From NCBI GenBank assembly GCA_027459625.1, contig DAIDHP010000011.1, positions 1 through 64,000 on the forward strand: a stretch of 64,000 nucleotides of DNA, read 5' to 3'. Position numbers and translations under genes: made by a program. Source of the stretch: Chthonomonadales bacterium (GTDB lineage Bacteria > Armatimonadota > Chthonomonadetes > Chthonomonadales > CAJBBX01). Of this stretch, positions 1-9,112 are shown in pieces. The notes under the pieces are model-generated. The model made no database searches, had not been told where the DNA came from, and saw nothing but the letters and a program-made list of their open reading frames with translations. The stretch's first letter is position 1, and each line of letters opens with the position of its first letter.

Positions 1-50
1 ATTCGATAATTTCAGGGTCGCAGTCTTGTTTTTTCTGGGAAAGCTTGATC

Positions 51-1397
51 TCAGTCCACAAACTTCCCCATAGAGCCATTTTTTGAATCACTTGGGATAA
101 TGCGAAAATAAAACTTATTATGCTTCTCTCTTAGTTCATTCGTTATGTTTATTAAGTTACAATCTATGCATATTCTCTCTTTTGCACCACATTCTATGGT
201 AAAATAGTCAGTTAAAGGTTCTCGTGAATAAACTGAGTTAAGTGAGATATCTGGCTTTAGTACCTTTAATTGTGCAAGTATGTTTTTTCGATATTCCTCA
301 TTATTTATTGCTTCATATCTATTAAATGTTATAATACGATTCACATAAGGACATAATGTATAAATATCTTCCGCCCGATCCTGACATAATACTGTTATTT
401 CCGCATCACCGTAATATTTTCGTAGATGCTCCAATTCCGTCGAAGCCAATAAATTATCGCCAATGGCATCTGTACGCACCCAGAGAACCTTGTTGATATT
501 ATCCGATCGTACCTTCTTGAACAACTCTATTTCACTTTTTCGCAAGGATGAGCAGATATCCGTATCCTCTTCATGAAAAACACATATATCCCAATATTTA
601 TCACTCTTTCGACCAACTTGATATTGATGCAAATCTTCCAGCATTGCATCATTACATATATCAACCATTGCGAAATAATCACCATTATTGTCATAAAACA
701 AGGCATTTCGATAACCATACCCGCGAAGTATCTCAAATATTTCGATATCGATATTTCCGGATAGCTTGAGAAAATATGGATCGTACTCGAAATGTATAAC
801 GGGATAAAAATTCCTTAACGATGATAATCCTTGTTGGATTAATGAAGTGTCATGTCCATCCGTATCAATTTTCCATAGCTTCGAATGCTTGAATTCTGGG
901 TATTTTGTAAAAATCGCATCAAACGATATTAAATTTGTAATTTTATTTTTATTCGATTTTGTTATTCTGGCTGTACCCTTTTCAACTATTTCAGCATACG
1001 TATCTTGCGACGTCGTGTTTCCTACATAACTCTCTTCGATATCTATGTTCGTAAATTGACTGGTATTATCTTTCAAAAAATTAATATACTCGCTACATCC
1101 CTCAATACATAATATAGGGGATGAACAATAGGAACGTATAATTACTGCAGAATCACCGACATTTGCGCCAATGTCTATTATATGCAATTCAGAATATTTT
1201 TTATTCACCTCTTTGGCAATTCTTCCCACATTCGAACTATATAATGGATATATGTTCCTGATGGCAGGTAATGCATGATTCAATGGCAAAATAATGTCAT
1301 ATTTTTCCAAATGATATTTAACTGTCGGCTCACCCATATTTGCATCCTTTATTTCAAATCTATTCGAATCGCCGTTATGCTTTACATTCGTGCTCAT
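51..1397 (-). CDS. FkbM methyltransferase / glycosyltransferase-9 fusion, probably truncated
   Basis: Two domains are visible in 448 residues. The N-terminal half is an FkbM-family SAM-dependent methyltransferase: the SAM loop DIGANVG is at residues 75-81, followed by CIEG and the conserved IDTDGHD segment. From about residue 304 the sequence reads as the start of a GT9 (heptosyltransferase-like) domain, VLWVRTDAIGDNLLAS. Only about 145 residues of GT9 are present, under half of the usual domain, before a TGA at 51-53. Another frame stays open from there to the window edge and reads plausibly as GT9 tail (TEIKLSQ), so a frameshift is possible. The gene is clearly more AT-rich than everything after it, which suggests recent transfer, as is common in O-antigen or glycan clusters. 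Likely role: glycan assembly and methylation. Start chosen at the first ATG; no strong ribosome binding site was seen. Confidence 0.75.
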   Translation of the reverse strand: MSTNVKHNGDSNRFEIKDANMGEPTVKYHLEKYDIILPLNHALPAIRNIYPLYSSNVGRIAKEVNKKYSELHIIDIGANVGDSAVIIRSYCSSPILCIEGCSEYINFLKDNTSQFTNIDIEESYVGNTTSQDTYAEIVEKGTARITKSNKNKITNLISFDAIFTKYPEFKHSKLWKIDTDGHDTSLIQQGLSSLRNFYPVIHFEYDPYFLKLSGNIDIEIFEILRGYGYRNALFYDNNGDYFAMVDICNDAMLEDLHQYQVGRKSDKYWDICVFHEEDTDICSSLRKSEIELFKKVRSDNINKVLWVRTDAIGDNLLASTELEHLRKYYGDAEITVLCQDRAEDIYTLCPYVNRIITFNRYEAINNEEYRKNILAQLKVLKPDISLNSVYSREPLTDYFTIECGAKERICIDCNLINITNELREKHNKFYFRIIPSDSKNGSMGKFVD

Positions 1398-1584
1398 TAT
1401 CGGATGAGGATAGCTTAAACTTTAGGTTAAATTTGACTCGTTACATGGAATAATAGAATTTCATTTGGGCGGGATTCACTTGTCGATGCACGCGACATAC
1501 GATTCCACGCCCTCGCAATTCGGCGGATCCATATAGCTCGTTTTGTTCTCTTGAAATGCGCGTGCTTGCATCAACGAGATGCGC

Positions 1585-3213
1585 CTACCGCAATTCACCT
1601 CCTTGCCCCCCCAAATTCCTTCTCATCAACCCAACCATCTGGTCCGCCGTGATCACACGGGTGTTCGAGGGAAGCTGGGCGATGGTTCTACGCACCGCCT
1701 CAAGGGGGCCGCCCATCTCCGCCCACGACCACGCATGCACCGCCACGAGGGCGTAGCTGTATTCATCACGAAACGGATCCGTCGGCATGCCCCCGATGGC
1801 TTGCGCGAGTTCCTGCGGGTTCATGTCGCCCTCGCCGTTCCCCTCCCAAAGCATGAACTTGAAACTGACGCACGGTTTGCCTCGGCGCCAGTAATCCTTC
1901 CCCCCATGACGATTGTAGGGAGAGTAATCCTGATAGAGAACCCCCTCCGCAAAGGGAATATCCATCAACGGGGCGGCCTCCGCCAAGTCGCCCTCGTTCG
2001 TGTTAATCACGCTCAGCACAGGCATATCCGCCTTGCGCAGTTTGGGCTCCGAGTACCGCGCAAGGGATCGCGGGTCCGGTTGAAGATGAAGAAAGCTGCA
2101 TCCAGGCTCGCCCGGACCGGTGATGAACCCCTCCTCCTTCCTGGCGGTGGCGTATAGGTATTCCAGCACCCTTGGCGCCACCACTGCAAGCATGGGGGAG
2201 AGCCCCCAGGTGAAGGGGAATTGACCGCGCAACGGGCTTGACCAAAACCGCGCATCCCCGACAAAACCGCCGCATAACCATTGGACGTTGTCGCCGTCGG
2301 TCATCACGAACGCGACATACCGCACATGGTCCTCCCGCGAAACCTCCGGACCCCTAGGGCGAATCAGCCGCTTCGCCGGGAGTTTTTCCAGCGCGGAGAG
2401 GTTCGAACTCCAGTCGGTCGCCACTCCGGAGCCGTTTCCGCGACTCAGTGCGCAGAACCACGGGTACTCCCCAAGCCCGGAGGGGAGAGCGCCCGACCCG
2501 TATTCCGACGTATTCGGACCGAACGCCTTCACCACCTCCGTGCAGAATTGCTCATCGGTGGTGAAATAAGTGAAGGCGTTGTGCGCCACAGCGAAATCCC
2601 GAACACAGCCGATTCGTGCGCCCTCGGGGGTCTGCTGCACCGTCACGCCGCGCCCAAGCCGATCGCGATACTCGTTGAAAACTTTCCGGTCGTCCCAACC
2701 CCGAACATCCATCAAAACGGGCAGGTGCAACTCCTCAGCAAGGGGCGCTAGGCTCTCGTCCAGCGCGACCGCCTCGCGCAATCCGCATAACGAAGTGGCG
2801 GCGTTAAGGCTCGGCGTGTTGATTCGACAGAGAATCGCCCCCTTCGCATGGCTCCGAAATCGGCTCAGAAGCTCCTTCGCGGTGTTCACGGGGCGGATGC
2901 GAACCCCTTCCCGCTCCAATTGATCCAGAACCGTCTGATACGCGCTCCCCTCCCGCATCCAAATCCGGGGTGCCCGCCTGTTAACAAGTCCCTGCAGGGT
3001 GACGGAAACGACTTGATCCGCAAGCGAAAGCGATTCCCGTGGCAAAACCCACATCTCCCTCGCATTGGATGCCATTCCGACCGCAGGATCGCGTCCCGCA
3101 AACCCCAGCAACGCGGCAAGCGTCAGCCGCATAAACTCCCGACGATTGGGGTGCGCCGCATTGAGATCCCGTACGATAGCCCGCAGCCCCCTCAATGAAC
3201 CGTTCACAGCCAT
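1585..3213 (-). CDS. GxGYxYP-family putative glycoside hydrolase with Tat signal
   Basis: A protein of 542 residues starting MAVNGSLRG. This start is preferred over an upstream in-frame one because AAGGGGGACC lies about 9 nt ahead of it. Residues about 24-40 hold a twin-arginine type signal, NRREFMRLTLAALLGFAG, so export by Tat is likely. The C-terminal part carries the conserved segment FVMTDGDNVQWL seen in the GxGYxYP family, a putative glycoside hydrolase group of unknown substrate. The motif that names the family is degenerate here: ITGPGEPGCSF stands where a GxGYxYP-like string is expected. The gene lies alone and diverges from mnmG. Family call is from recognition of motifs, not an alignment; substrate unknown. 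Confidence 0.65.
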   Translation of the reverse strand: MAVNGSLRGLRAIVRDLNAAHPNRREFMRLTLAALLGFAGRDPAVGMASNAREMWVLPRESLSLADQVVSVTLQGLVNRRAPRIWMREGSAYQTVLDQLEREGVRIRPVNTAKELLSRFRSHAKGAILCRINTPSLNAATSLCGLREAVALDESLAPLAEELHLPVLMDVRGWDDRKVFNEYRDRLGRGVTVQQTPEGARIGCVRDFAVAHNAFTYFTTDEQFCTEVVKAFGPNTSEYGSGALPSGLGEYPWFCALSRGNGSGVATDWSSNLSALEKLPAKRLIRPRGPEVSREDHVRYVAFVMTDGDNVQWLCGGFVGDARFWSSPLRGQFPFTWGLSPMLAVVAPRVLEYLYATARKEEGFITGPGEPGCSFLHLQPDPRSLARYSEPKLRKADMPVLSVINTNEGDLAEAAPLMDIPFAEGVLYQDYSPYNRHGGKDYWRRGKPCVSFKFMLWEGNGEGDMNPQELAQAIGGMPTDPFRDEYSYALVAVHAWSWAEMGGPLEAVRRTIAQLPSNTRVITADQMVGLMRRNLGGQGGELR

Positions 3214-3484
3214 TCCCCGGTCCCCCTTCGCAAATAATAACTCCCTGTACCAATGATATCCCTTTTTACGCGCAAAACACATCCCCAGCATATGCAAAAA
3301 TCCTTTGAAAACAAAAAGGTTGGCGTCGCGATTCAGGAGCGTCGCGGTGGGTATTACGGAGATGGTTGGAACCATTGACGCCAAATGCGTCCATAAAAGG
3401 CTCATTGTCCATCGCGATCGGCTTCAATGCGGAAGTGAAATCCGTTTGCGGGGCGGATGGCGGGCTTCATGCGCCCTCCTATGA

Positions 3485-3490
3485 TATAAT
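3485..3490 (+). promoter_or_regulatory. -10 box of leaderless mnmG promoter
   Basis: TATAAT, in an extended TGA-TATAAT context, ends 7 nt before the mnmG ATG at 3498. A transcript starting the usual 6-8 nt downstream would begin at or next to the start codon. No good -35 box was found. Confidence 0.55.
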
Positions 3491-3497
3491 AGTGCAC

Positions 3498-5399
3498 ATG
3501 AACGAATCGAACTATGATGTCATCGTGATCGGGGCAGGGCATGCGGGTTGTGAGGCGGCTCTCGCGTCCGCAAGAATGGGTCGTAAGACGCTCCTGGTCA
3601 CTCTCAATACGGATCGCATTTCGCACATGCCGTGCAACTGCTCCATAGGAGGCCCCGCCAAGGGGCACCTCGCACGGGAGATCGACGCGCTGGCGGGCGA
3701 AATGGGCGTCACCACGGATTTAACTCTCACCCACATCCGATTCGTCGGAACCGGCAAGGGTCCCGCGATCCAAACCCTCCGAGCGCACGCCGACAAGACA
3801 CTATATCCGCTCAGAATGCGCGAGGTGGTCGAAAATCAGGAGAATCTCACGCTCCTTCAGGGCTCCGCCGAGGAGATTCTATCGACGGACGCGGCACGAA
3901 AACGGGTCAAGGGAATCCGCCTCGGGGATGGAAGGATATTTCATTCCAAGGCGGTTGTCGTCACAACCGGCACCTTCCTGAACGGATTGATGCATTGCGG
4001 CGAAAAGCGAACCGTCGGTGGGAGGCACGGCGAGGTTGCGGCGGAGGGGCTCTCCCATTCCCTCGCGGATTTGGGAATCCGACTTGGACGGTTCAAGACC
4101 GGCACCACCCCTCGCGTGGACAAGAAGACAATAAACTGGGATCGCGTGGAGCCGATACCCTCCGAGGACTGCCCCCCGTTCTCGTTTATCCACGAGAAAC
4201 TGAACCCTCCAAAGCCGTTGCTGCCCTGCTGGTACACGCACACCACTCTGGAGACACATCGCATCATCAAGGAGAACCTGCACCTCTCGGCGCTGTACGG
4301 TGGGCGCATCAAGGGGGTGGGACCGCGTTACTGCCCCAGCATAGAGGACAAGATCGTGCGGTTCGCCTCAAAGGATTCGCACCCTGTGTTTCTGGAGCAG
4401 GAGGAGTGGGATTCCGACTGGCTCTACGTGCAAGGAATGAGCACAAGTCTGCCGGAGGATGTCCAGATCGCGTTCCTCCATAGCCTTCCGGGGTTGGAGA
4501 ATGTGCGCATGTTCCGCGCCGGATATGCGGTGGAGTACGACATGGCTTACCCCGACCTATTGCATCTCACACTGGAGAGCAAATTGGCGGAGGGGCTCTT
4601 CCTCGCGGGACAGATCAATGGAACCTCGGGCTATGAGGAAGCGGGAGCGCAGGGACTGGTGGCGGGGGTGAATGCCGCGTTGCTTGCGGGTGGGGAGGAA
4701 CCCGTCACGTTCAACCGCAAGGACAGCTACACCGGTGTAATGATCGATGATCTCGTGACCAAAGGGGTTCAGGACCCATACCGCATGCTCACATCGAGGG
4801 CGGAATACAGGTTATCGCTTCGCCATGACAACGCGGATATGCGCCTCACCCCGCTCGCGCATAAACTCGGATTGGCGAGCGAAGAGCGCTGGAGCATCTT
4901 CACCCTCAAACGGGATGCGATTGAAAGCGAAATGGACAGATTGGCGAACACCTTCCTCACCCCGCGAGACAATGCGATACTGCGAGGCGCAGGAACGGAC
5001 CCAGTGGGCACGAAAGTGAGTCTGCGGGAGATTTTGAGGCGACCGGATATCAATTACCAGTGGATCCGCGACCACTTCCCGGCGGATGCTCCGATCCCGC
5101 GGGATGTGGCGGATCAAGTGGAGATTCAAACCAAGTACGAAGGGTACATTGATCGTCAAAAGGCGCAAATCCAGGATTTCAGCAAGATGGAGAGCATTTT
5201 AATTCCGCAGGAGATGGAATACAAAAGCATACGCACTATCTCGATGGAGGGACGAGAACAACTCACGCGCGTCAAGCCGATAAGCATCGGGCAGGCGTCG
5301 CGCATTCCGGGGGTCACTCCCGCCGACTTGCAGATGCTCCTCATCTGGATGAAGCGACGTTCCTGCGATGCGGGTGAGGAGGAGGCGCTTGACTCCTGA
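3498..5399 (+). CDS. mnmG: tRNA uridine-5-carboxymethylaminomethyl modification enzyme MnmG (GidA)
   Basis: This 633-residue protein is the FAD-binding half of the MnmE-MnmG complex, which installs cmnm5 on the wobble uridine of certain tRNAs. The N-terminal FAD loop IGAGHAGCE is at residues 11-19. The diagnostic CNCSIGGPAKGHLAREIDA stretch follows at about 46-64, and the second family signature GTSGYEEAGAQG is present. Length matches the family (about 620-640). An in-frame ATG lies upstream, but MNESNYDVIVIGAG at 3498 is where homology begins and where the -10 box predicts a leaderless start. No mnmE or parA/parB neighbours are visible, unlike the arrangement in many bacteria. Call is firm. 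Confidence 0.97.
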   Translation: MNESNYDVIVIGAGHAGCEAALASARMGRKTLLVTLNTDRISHMPCNCSIGGPAKGHLAREIDALAGEMGVTTDLTLTHIRFVGTGKGPAIQTLRAHADKTLYPLRMREVVENQENLTLLQGSAEEILSTDAARKRVKGIRLGDGRIFHSKAVVVTTGTFLNGLMHCGEKRTVGGRHGEVAAEGLSHSLADLGIRLGRFKTGTTPRVDKKTINWDRVEPIPSEDCPPFSFIHEKLNPPKPLLPCWYTHTTLETHRIIKENLHLSALYGGRIKGVGPRYCPSIEDKIVRFASKDSHPVFLEQEEWDSDWLYVQGMSTSLPEDVQIAFLHSLPGLENVRMFRAGYAVEYDMAYPDLLHLTLESKLAEGLFLAGQINGTSGYEEAGAQGLVAGVNAALLAGGEEPVTFNRKDSYTGVMIDDLVTKGVQDPYRMLTSRAEYRLSLRHDNADMRLTPLAHKLGLASEERWSIFTLKRDAIESEMDRLANTFLTPRDNAILRGAGTDPVGTKVSLREILRRPDINYQWIRDHFPADAPIPRDVADQVEIQTKYEGYIDRQKAQIQDFSKMESILIPQEMEYKSIRTISMEGREQLTRVKPISIGQASRIPGVTPADLQMLLIWMKRRSCDAGEEEALDS

Positions 5400-5521
5400 A
5401 ACGCACATGCGTTATTATTCCGTATCCATACTTGCCTGGTGTTTACTATCATGCGAACACAGGATGAACTTATTAATATTCGACGCTTCGAAAGAGTAGG
5501 CATCGAGGAGGAAAAAATAGG

Positions 5522-5884
5522 ATGTCCAAAGGTTTTCTGCTGGGAATACTAATGGTGTTGGGCGTGTTGTTATACATCATATCCTCGGTAATTCGCATGT
5601 CCACGAACCCTCCCAAGCAACAGCAGCAACAACAAGCATCTCAAACTACCGGCAAACCCGCCGAGGGCCCTACCAAGCAGGAGATGGCGGACATGAAGAA
5701 GGAGGCGCTCGCGGCGCGCAAGGCGGAAGCGAAAGCGAAGGCGGCGGCGAAAAAGGCGCCCGCGCCCGGGAAAACCCCCAGCTACGTTATCATGCCTTCC
5801 GACCAGTGGTTCAAGAATGGACTGGACGGGGAGACCGGATTAAAAGCGAAGCAGACTAATTCCAACTCCAACGATTGGCAGTGA
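5522..5884 (+). CDS. Small single-pass membrane protein with Gln-rich and Ala/Lys-rich tail
   Basis: A 120-residue protein with a strong ribosome binding site (GAGGAGG, 9 nt before ATG). Residues 5-25 form one hydrophobic helix. A six-glutamine run (38-43) and a low-complexity Ala/Lys/Glu stretch (about 55-85) that should be a charged helix follow, then a polar tail. The likely topology is an N-terminal anchor with a cytoplasmic tail, because the charged helix is strongly basic. It superficially resembles TatA or SecG in size and shape, but lacks the amphipathic FG-type helix of TatA and the second helix of SecG. Function unknown. It is followed directly by a strong terminator, so it ends its transcript. 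Confidence 0.7.
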   Translation: MSKGFLLGILMVLGVLLYIISSVIRMSTNPPKQQQQQQASQTTGKPAEGPTKQEMADMKKEALAARKAEAKAKAAAKKAPAPGKTPSYVIMPSDQWFKNGLDGETGLKAKQTNSNSNDWQ

Positions 5885-5893
5885 TCCATTCCT

Positions 5894-5930
5894 TAAGACG
5901 CCCGCGCAGGGCGTCTTATTTTTCTTTTTT
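5894..5930 (+). terminator. Rho-independent terminator
   Basis: A perfect 10-bp stem, TAAGACGCCC and GGGCGTCTTA, around a 5-nt loop is followed by a T-rich tract. It closes the small membrane protein gene. Confidence 0.93.
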
Positions 5931-5943
5931 CCGTTCTTTGGGT

Positions 5944-5949
5944 TATAAT
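5944..5949 (+). promoter_or_regulatory. -10 box of leaderless acyltransferase promoter
   Basis: TATAAT with exactly 6 nt to the ATG at 5956, just after the terminator. It fits a leaderless transcript of the same design as mutS2 and the glycyl-radical activase. Confidence 0.6.
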
Positions 5950-5955
5950 GGCGGT

Positions 5956-7080
5956 ATGAACCGCACACACTATGATATAACCGTCCACCACCAAGCCGAC
6001 ACGATTGAAAAACTTAAAGAGGAATGGACTCGCTTGGTTGAGGAGTGCCCCACCGCGACACTCTATCAGACGTGGGAATGGAACGAAGCGTGGTGGCGCA
6101 TCTTTCACAAGGGGAAAAGCCTCTATTTAATCGCGGTGCGATCCGAAGGGGAGTTGGTTGCGCTGGCTCCCTTTTATATCAGCAGACATCTTGGAACGCC
6201 ATTGCGCCGTTTGGCTTTTCTTGGAACCGGAATTTCCGATTTTCTTGATCTCATCATCCGACGGGGCGAGGAGGCGGAATCCGTCCGCGTGATCACGGAT
6301 CATCTTCTCCACTCGAAAAGGTTCGATCTCGCTGATCTGCAGCAGCTTCGTCCATGCTCCAGTCTTCTGGAAGAGGGTACGCAATCCTCCCCGCCTAACG
6401 CGGCAGTGAGAATACGGCAGGAACCGTGTCCTTATCTTTCCTTACCACCCACATGGGAGAATTACACGAAGACGCTTGGCAAAAAGATGCGATCGAATAT
6501 CTCTTATTACGAGCGATTGCTTCCCCGCACCTATGAGAATTGCGAATTTCACATGGTGGAGGCGAACGAACTGGATGAGGGGCTGGCGGAACTATTTAAT
6601 CTGCATCAGCGAAGATGGAAGGCGCGCATGCTTCCGGGGGTGCTCGGCGGTGGTGCGATACAATCGTTCCACAGGCTCGTGGCGAAGAGATGTCATGATG
6701 CGGGATGGCTTCGCCTTCACCGGTTACGCGTGGATGGCGAAACAGTGGCGGCGTTGTATTGCTTTCACTACGGATTGAAATACTATTATTACCTTGGAGG
6801 GTTCGAACCGAGGCTTGCCAAATACAGCCTCGGCACCATTCTTACCGCGCACGCTATCCGCAACGCGATCAGCGAGGGCTGCGAGGAGTTCGACTTCCTG
6901 CGCGGGGACGAACCGTATAAGTATCGTTGGTCCCCCCTCGAAAGATTCAATCACAGGTTGCTGATAAGCCGCCCTCAAAGCTTCCGTAGCGGATTGATGC
7001 TGCGACTGAACCGTTTGGAGCGATACGTGGAACACAAGGCGAAAACATTCGCGGAACATCGAGGAAGGAGAAAGCCCTGA
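5956..7080 (+). CDS. FemAB/CelD-like GNAT acyltransferase (BioF2-like domain)
   Basis: This protein of 374 residues resembles the GNAT 'BioF2-like' or CelD/BcsL group, which contains acyl or aminoacyl transferases acting on envelope polymers. Visible cues are the N-terminal LYQTWEWNEAWW segment, the central KKMRSNISYYERLL basic region, and the C-terminal YYYYLGGFEPRLAKYSLGT followed by FDFLRGDEPYKYRWS, which is typical of these proteins. No signal peptide or membrane helix is seen, so it is cytoplasmic. The start at 5956 is set by the -10 box 6 nt upstream and by where homology begins. The next gene starts at the nucleotide after its stop, so the two are translationally coupled. Substrate cannot be told from sequence. 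Confidence 0.8.
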   Translation: MNRTHYDITVHHQADTIEKLKEEWTRLVEECPTATLYQTWEWNEAWWRIFHKGKSLYLIAVRSEGELVALAPFYISRHLGTPLRRLAFLGTGISDFLDLIIRRGEEAESVRVITDHLLHSKRFDLADLQQLRPCSSLLEEGTQSSPPNAAVRIRQEPCPYLSLPPTWENYTKTLGKKMRSNISYYERLLPRTYENCEFHMVEANELDEGLAELFNLHQRRWKARMLPGVLGGGAIQSFHRLVAKRCHDAGWLRLHRLRVDGETVAALYCFHYGLKYYYYLGGFEPRLAKYSLGTILTAHAIRNAISEGCEEFDFLRGDEPYKYRWSPLERFNHRLLISRPQSFRSGLMLRLNRLERYVEHKAKTFAEHRGRRKP

Positions 7081-7476
7081 ATGAAAGTGCTGATTGCAAT
7101 TCTTTTGTTGGCTGTGATCCTCCTTCAGGAATGGAACAACTCTCGAATCAACCGACTGCAGCAACAGATCAACGTTTTGCAGGCGAGATTAAACGTGGAG
7201 GAGACGAAGACCAACAAACCTTCTGAGATCACGCCGGACATCGCCATCAAGGCTGCGCGAAGCGCGTTGAATCAAGCGCAAACCGAACTGCAAAACACCA
7301 ATATAGCACAGGCGAAGCGAAATCTGGACATCGCGGCGGATCACCTTGACGAAGCGATGCAATACGCCGGCAAGAGTGCGGGGCCCGCCTTGGATTGGTT
7401 GAAGCTGCGATTGAAGGAGTTGAATGGTCAGCTTGCCAGCCAGCTTAAGCCAAACAAACCGAGTGTGGTAAAATAA
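7081..7476 (+). CDS. Small membrane-anchored coiled-coil protein
   Basis: A 131-residue protein beginning directly after the preceding stop codon. An N-terminal hydrophobic helix (residues 2-16) is followed by helical, Gln/Leu/Ala-rich sequence with heptad character (NRLQQQINVLQARLNVEE and a second helix at about 57-105), then a lysine/proline tail. It is probably anchored in the inner membrane with a periplasmic coiled coil. No family was recognised. Coupling to the acyltransferase upstream hints at a shared envelope role, which is inference. Confidence 0.7.
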   Translation: MKVLIAILLLAVILLQEWNNSRINRLQQQINVLQARLNVEETKTNKPSEITPDIAIKAARSALNQAQTELQNTNIAQAKRNLDIAADHLDEAMQYAGKSAGPALDWLKLRLKELNGQLASQLKPNKPSVVK

Positions 7477-7523
7477 TTCTGCATATTTATTTTCGCCATT
7501 GCGGAAAAGACGGAGGTGCTCGC

Positions 7524-8273
7524 ATGAAAACAATGGCAAGAATGTACCGAATTGGATGGAAGGTATTGCCAGCGCTGGCTCTATTGAGCTTTGCATTCCT
7601 ATCCGGTTGCAAAAACGCAGATTTTCTGAGCACGCAGCAAGAAGTGCAAATCGGACGCCAGGCGGCGGCCGACATTGCGAAGCAGTACAAGGTGGATGAC
7701 ACTTCTCCCGAAGCGTTAAGGGTGAAGAGAATTGGCATGCGTCTGTTGGAGCACATAAACAAACGCCCCGGCGTGCCGTACAGTTTCCACGTTCTCGACA
7801 GCAATGTTATCAACGCAGAGTCCTTGCCGGGCGGTCCCGTTTACGTTTTCAAAGGATTGCTCAAGGTTGTGGGGAACAACGACGACGCGCTTGCATGCAT
7901 TATAGGGCATGAGCTGGGGCATATCAACGCTCGTCACTCCGCGAAAAAGATCAGTGAACAGATACAAACCAACGCAGCCATCGCTATTCTGGTAAAAGGC
8001 AACGCAGCGCAGCAGATAGCGGGGCTTGGCGCAAATCTGCTTAATTTGCAATATAGCAGGGCTGATGAATACGAAGCAGATAAAAGAGGGTTGTCCTACG
8101 CTTACAAAGCGGGATATGACCCTCAGGGTATGATTTGGTTCTTCAAAAAGCTGGAGGAGTTGAATAAGAGCGGGAACACACCGGAGTTTTTACGGGACCA
8201 TCCTCTCACCAAGGATCGCATAGCCAGAGCGGAAAAAATCATTGAAACGCACGACTACCCATATGGACATTAA
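7524..8273 (+). CDS. M48-family zinc metalloprotease lipoprotein
   Basis: A 249-residue protein. The signal peptide ends in a lipobox, LSGC, with Cys29 as the likely lipidated residue, so the enzyme is tethered outside the inner membrane. The zinc site is IIGHELGHINARH (His129, Glu130, His133), and the downstream third-ligand segment DEYEADKRG is present, as in BepA/YfgC- and Oma1-type M48 peptidases. No TPR domain follows, so it is the short, catalytic-domain-only form. The family degrades or helps fold misassembled envelope proteins. A ribosome binding site GGAGG precedes the ATG. Confidence 0.9.
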   Translation: MKTMARMYRIGWKVLPALALLSFAFLSGCKNADFLSTQQEVQIGRQAAADIAKQYKVDDTSPEALRVKRIGMRLLEHINKRPGVPYSFHVLDSNVINAESLPGGPVYVFKGLLKVVGNNDDALACIIGHELGHINARHSAKKISEQIQTNAAIAILVKGNAAQQIAGLGANLLNLQYSRADEYEADKRGLSYAYKAGYDPQGMIWFFKKLEELNKSGNTPEFLRDHPLTKDRIARAEKIIETHDYPYGH

Positions 8274-8305
8274 GTGCGAATAAAGTATAAGGGAGATCAC
8301 CGATA

Positions 8306-9103
8306 GTGAAAATCGCCGCGATATTGCCCGCCTATAACGAAGCGGCTCGTGTACGGGATGTAATACGCACCGTTAAGAAATCATTTTCGGTGGATGAAAT
8401 CCTTGTGGTGAATGACGGATCCACGGATGACACCGCCAAAGTGGTCAAATCCATATCAGGAGTAAAACTGATCAATCTTGAGTTCAATAAAGGCAAAGGT
8501 GGTGCGATGATGGCGGGCGTAGCCGCCACAAACGCGGATGTACTGCTGTTCCTTGACGCGGATTTGATAGGATTGAATCCGGAGCATGTGGAAAGCCTTG
8601 TGGCTCCGGTGAAAATAGGCAAGGTGAAGATGGCGGTGGGTATGTTTCGCGGGGGTCGCAAACTGACGGACTGGTCGCAGAAACTCGTGCCTAGCATCTC
8701 CGGGCAAAGGGCGATCAGGCGAGAGATATTCGAACAGATACCGTATCTTGGCAAATCGCGATATGGCGTCGAGATGGCGATCACGCGCTTCTGCCACCAC
8801 TACCGAGTGCCGACCGAAATCGTTCTTTTGCCGGGCGTGACCCACCCAATGAAAGAGGAGAAGCTTGGCATAATTCGAGGTTGCATTTCACGCGGCCGAA
8901 TGTACTACGAAATAATCAAGATCATGATCAATCCCCGCGCTCCGCGCAGAGTTCATCGCACACGCAGTACGCTCCCTAGGATACTGCGGCGTTTCGCGGC
9001 GAATGATCGGAGAACCGGCAACGCCGACGGCACATACCTTTGGCTATACAAGAAGGAGAGAACCTGGAGGCGCAGAAAAGCTGCCAGGAGAAACTGGGAA
9101 TAA
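8306..9103 (+). CDS. Family 2 glycosyltransferase
   Basis: This 265-residue protein opens with a classical GT2 fold: ILPAYNEAARVRDVI, then VVNDGSTDDT, and a DxD-type metal/nucleotide site in FLDADLIG. A GTG start is used at 8306, with GGGAG about 10 nt upstream. No transmembrane helices are evident and the C-terminus is strongly basic (RRVHRTRS and later KKERTWRRRKAARR), which could hold it at the membrane surface. Acceptor unknown; dolichyl/undecaprenyl-phosphate sugar transfer or another envelope glycan step are options. Confidence 0.85.
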   Translation: MKIAAILPAYNEAARVRDVIRTVKKSFSVDEILVVNDGSTDDTAKVVKSISGVKLINLEFNKGKGGAMMAGVAATNADVLLFLDADLIGLNPEHVESLVAPVKIGKVKMAVGMFRGGRKLTDWSQKLVPSISGQRAIRREIFEQIPYLGKSRYGVEMAITRFCHHYRVPTEIVLLPGVTHPMKEEKLGIIRGCISRGRMYYEIIKIMINPRAPRRVHRTRSTLPRILRRFAANDRRTGNADGTYLWLYKKERTWRRRKAARRNWE

Positions 9104-9112
9104 CATATCTCA

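Noticed and set aside
2395-2420. GGTTCGAACTCC as a tRNA T-loop
   Set aside because: It lies inside a protein gene and no acceptor or anticodon stem surrounds it.
3632-4483. 283-codon frame inside mnmG (+1 frame)
   Set aside because: It lies wholly within mnmG, has low-complexity Arg/Gly composition and no family; a shadow of the real gene.
5522-5884. Small membrane protein as SecG or TatA
   Set aside because: Only one helix and no amphipathic second helix or conserved FG motif.
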